In this document: positions 4,948 through 7,122 of the stretch, piece by piece
Position numbering within the stretch: the first letter of the stretch is position 1
How the letters are laid out: each line of letters starts with the position of its first letter
Assembly (NCBI GenBank): GCA_003132105.1
Contig: PKWS01000335.1
Span: 4,871 to 11,992, forward strand
Length of the DNA stretch: 7,122 bases
Origin: Desulfosporosinus sp.
GTDB taxonomy: Bacteria; Bacillota; Desulfitobacteriia; Desulfitobacteriales; Desulfitobacteriaceae
Reading direction: 5' to 3'
Translations under genes and position numbers: made by a program
The notes under the pieces: generated by a model
What the model was told of the DNA's origin: nothing
Database searches by the model: none
The model's input: the letters and a program-made list of their open reading frames with translations, nothing else

Positions 4948-6855
4948 GTGGAACGCCAAATATATCTTGAAAACACGGCATGGCAAGAAGGACTGGCCTT
5001 GATGATGGACAAGCTTGCTGGGCGCTGTGTGCCGAAAAACGAGTCTTTGGATGTACGCTTATCGCTGCATAGAATCACTGGGGCGATCGTTCGTGCTAAA
5101 AGAAGTTCTCCTCATTTTGCGGCTTCGGCGATGGATGGATATGCAATTCGAGCCAAGGATACTCACGGGATTTCGGAGCGAGAGCCTCGTTGGTTAGAAC
5201 TCGGAGCTCAAGCGATTCAAGTAGATACCGGGGACCCTATCCCTGAGGGGATGGACGCGGTCGTCATGCTAGAAGAAGTCTTGGAATTGGGTGAGGGCAG
5301 GATCTTACTTCAGGCTCCGGTCGTACCTTGGAATAATGTTCGGCCAGTAGGGGAGGACATTGTTGAAGGGGAAGTGCTTCTCCCGATTCATCATCGCATT
5401 CGCCCTCAAGATCAGGGAGCGTTATTGGCTGCAGGGGTTTTGGAGGTAGAAGTTCGGTCTAAGCCACGAGTGGGGATAATGCCAACGGGCGATGAAATCT
5501 GTCCACCGGAGGCAACCCTTAAGGTGGGAGATATTGTGGATAGTAATTCCACAGTCCTTGCGTCCTTAGTGGAGGAATGGGGCGGGTCTGCGACAATTTG
5601 GCCGATAACACCGGATCAACCTGAGCGGTTAGAAGAAGCAATTCTCATGATGGCGGCGTCTCAGGATATTCTGGTCATCATCGCAGGATCCTCTCAAGGA
5701 CGGGATGACTATACGTCTCAAATGGTTAAGAAGTTTGGGACCCTTTATCTGCACGGAGTTGCAATTAAGCCGGGTAAACCAGTTGTCTTAGGAGAAGTTC
5801 AAGGAAAGCCCACGTTTGGTATTCCTGGTTACCCAGTATCCGCCTATCTGACGGCGCATTTGTTCTTGGAGCCTTGGGTCAAGCATTTGCAGGGTTTAAG
5901 TAAAGACTCACAGGCTACACTGAATGCCGTAATCAGCAAGAAAGTTTTTTCCTCGTTAGGTAGTGAAGAGTTTGTACGAGTTAAAGTAGGAAGAGTCGGA
6001 GAACGTTGGGTTGCTGCCCCTTTGAATAGAGGCGCAGGCGTGACGATGAGCCTGGTAAGAGCGGATGGGATGCTGCGGGTTCCTCGCTTACAAGAAGGGT
6101 TTCATGAGGGAGAAACGGTACCCGTTGAGCTTTTACGGCCCGTTTCGGAGTTAGAAGAAACTCTCGTATGCATTGGGTCCCATGATCTGACGTTGGATGT
6201 TTTAAGTAGCCATATGAAGGCAAGGGGTGGGCAGGGGGGCATTGCCTCAGCTCATGTAGGGAGCCTAGCTGGAATTCTGTCTCTCCGTAAAGGGGAAGCC
6301 CATTTTGCGGGGATTCACTTGCTCGACCCAGTTACAGGGGAGTACAATCACTCGTATTTGCAACGGTTTTTGCCGGGGAAAGAAGTCGCCTTGATGAATT
6401 TAGTTTATAGAACCCAAGTCCTTATTGTGCCTAAAGGAAATCCACTGAATATTAAGACTCTAGCGGATTTAGTCAAGCCAGGCATTCGATTTATCAATCG
6501 TCAGGGTGGGTCCGGTACGAGGGTGCTTTTAGATTATCTGCTCCAGAAGCAAGGCCTAAGCAAAGAACAAATTTCGGGGTATGAGCGGGAGGAATTTACC
6601 CACTTAGCGGTTGCCGTAGCGGTTGCCTCGGGATCAGCTGATGTAGGACTGGGTATTCAGAGTGCTGCTGAAGCGCTAGGGCTGGATTATGTGATAGTTG
6701 GAGAAGAACGGTATGATCTTGCGATTCCGCGAGAATTTCTTGAGGAGCCCCGCATGAAAGCTATGATTTCGGTCATCCAAAGCAAAGCGTTTCAGGAAGA
6801 TGTTCTTGCGCTTGGTGGGTATGATGTCCGAGAGACGGGAGTATTTTACGGGTAG
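4948..6855 (+). CDS. MoeA fused to a PBP-like substrate-binding domain
   Basis: A 635-residue two-part protein. Residues 1-400 or so form a MoeA: ASAMDGYAIRA (59-69), VDTGDPIPEGMDAVV (92-106), VRPVGEDIVEGEV (131-143), MPTGDEI (178-184), IIAGSSQGRDDYT (244-256), VAIKPGKP (271-278) and GIPGYPVSAY (291-300). Residues 405-635 match the PBP-like domain of ModE-type and MoeA-fused proteins: CIGSHDLTLDVL (408-419), HVGSLAGILSLRKGEAHFAG (436-455), a GIHLLDPVTGEYN stretch, FINRQGGSGTRVLLDYLL (515-532) and ADVGLGIQSAAEALGLDY (564-581). No signal peptide or membrane segment is present, so it acts in the cytoplasm. The binding half may sense or hold the oxyanion or a cofactor for the insertion half; this is inference. 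The active-site loop is AGSSQG rather than GGSSVG as in the adjacent MoeA. It has its own leader, with a terminator after it. Confidence 0.94.
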   Translation: MERQIYLENTAWQEGLALMMDKLAGRCVPKNESLDVRLSLHRITGAIVRAKRSSPHFAASAMDGYAIRAKDTHGISEREPRWLELGAQAIQVDTGDPIPEGMDAVVMLEEVLELGEGRILLQAPVVPWNNVRPVGEDIVEGEVLLPIHHRIRPQDQGALLAAGVLEVEVRSKPRVGIMPTGDEICPPEATLKVGDIVDSNSTVLASLVEEWGGSATIWPITPDQPERLEEAILMMAASQDILVIIAGSSQGRDDYTSQMVKKFGTLYLHGVAIKPGKPVVLGEVQGKPTFGIPGYPVSAYLTAHLFLEPWVKHLQGLSKDSQATLNAVISKKVFSSLGSEEFVRVKVGRVGERWVAAPLNRGAGVTMSLVRADGMLRVPRLQEGFHEGETVPVELLRPVSELEETLVCIGSHDLTLDVLSSHMKARGGQGGIASAHVGSLAGILSLRKGEAHFAGIHLLDPVTGEYNHSYLQRFLPGKEVALMNLVYRTQVLIVPKGNPLNIKTLADLVKPGIRFINRQGGSGTRVLLDYLLQKQGLSKEQISGYEREEFTHLAVAVAVASGSADVGLGIQSAAEALGLDYVIVGEERYDLAIPREFLEEPRMKAMISVIQSKAFQEDVLALGGYDVRETGVFYG

Positions 6856-6888
6856 GGATAACATATAGGGGCAATACAAACGCGCAAG

Positions 6889-6921
6889 AAAGCACCTTCC
6901 CATCATTTGGGAAGGTGCTTT
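6889..6921 (+). terminator. Intrinsic terminator after the MoeA-PBP gene
   Basis: A perfect 14-base-pair stem, AAAGCACCTTCCCA (6889-6902) with TGGGAAGGTGCTTT (6908-6921), closes a five-base TCATT loop. The stem's last T residues give a short TTTT tract. It lies 34 bases past the stop codon and also reads as a terminator on the other strand (AAAA upstream, TTT at the end), so it may be bidirectional. Confidence 0.9.
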
Positions 6922-6922
6922 T

Positions 6923-7122
6923 AAAATTAGGCTATGTTTAAGAACAGTGTACATAATAGGACGATTTTTTAAGGCAACAAACGCAAACAGTACCACGGAG
7001 GTTCGTCCATTGTCATTCCAAAACCCCAGGGCGACCCAAGCCAGAGGAAGTTTCTTAGCTTAGAGAGTACGGAGAGAGGAATTGCGTCAATGAACGCAGA
7101 CGATAAGGCGTGAAGAAACGCA
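6923..7122. other. Unassigned 200-base stretch, no recognisable gene
   Basis: No reading frame with family similarity is present. The motif ACGCA occurs several times (about 6978, 7094, 7118); one copy can pair with TGCGT at 7083-7087. GGAGAGAGGA (about 7071-7080) precedes an ATG at 7090, but that frame stops after seven codons. The region could be the untranslated front of a gene or mobile element, or a structured RNA that continues beyond the window. I cannot decide which. Confidence 0.4.

Noticed and set aside
7090..7113. Seven-codon reading frame behind a ribosome-site-like sequence
   Set aside because: Too short to call. It could be a leader peptide, but no attenuator structure can be seen before the window ends.
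1..7122. CRISPR arrays, tRNA or rRNA genes, toxin-antitoxin pairs
   Set aside because: No regular direct repeats, no cloverleaf or rRNA signatures, and no small paired genes other than the carrier and its E1-like partner.

Overview
The window looks like a low-to-mid GC Gram-positive anaerobe, most likely a Desulfitobacterium/Desulfosporosinus-type Clostridia. The reasons are strong AAGGAGG-type ribosome binding sites, a sigma-54 activator next to an aldehyde:ferredoxin oxidoreductase (AOR), and a MoeA fused to a periplasmic-binding-protein-like (PBP-like) domain. The genus is an inference from gene content and style; no search was run.

Left part (1-2476): two decayed genes that were once divergent. 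On the minus strand lies the wreck of an AcoR-type sigma-54-dependent regulator (GAF, AAA+, Fis-type helix-turn-helix). It has lost its Walker A region and two other internal blocks. On the plus strand lies an AOR-family tungsten/molybdopterin enzyme that has lost about its first 90 residues. It also carries a frameshift at a run of nine A and an in-frame TGA at a usually aromatic position. The two remnants abut around position 930-942, so the shared promoter region between them appears to have been deleted.

Right part (2612-6855): four intact genes on the plus strand for metal insertion into molybdopterin. They are a MoaD/ThiS-type sulfur carrier, a MoeB/ThiF/HesA-type E1-like adenylyltransferase immediately after it (TAA directly followed by ATG), a MoeA, and a second MoeA with a C-terminal PBP-like domain. 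The first two would charge the carrier C-terminus for sulfur transfer to the pterin. The MoeA proteins would insert molybdate or tungstate into the adenylylated pterin. The AOR was plausibly the ancestral client enzyme. A strong hairpin terminator follows at 6889-6921.

Two intergenic leaders, before the MoaD-like gene and before the MoeA-PBP gene, share a 15-base element and a second 12-base element (11 of 12 identical). These two elements can partly pair with each other. This is the best candidate for a shared RNA regulator of cofactor genes, possibly of the Moco/Tuco riboswitch class, but that is unproven. The final 200 bases hold no recognisable gene. I see no convincing new defence or mobile system.
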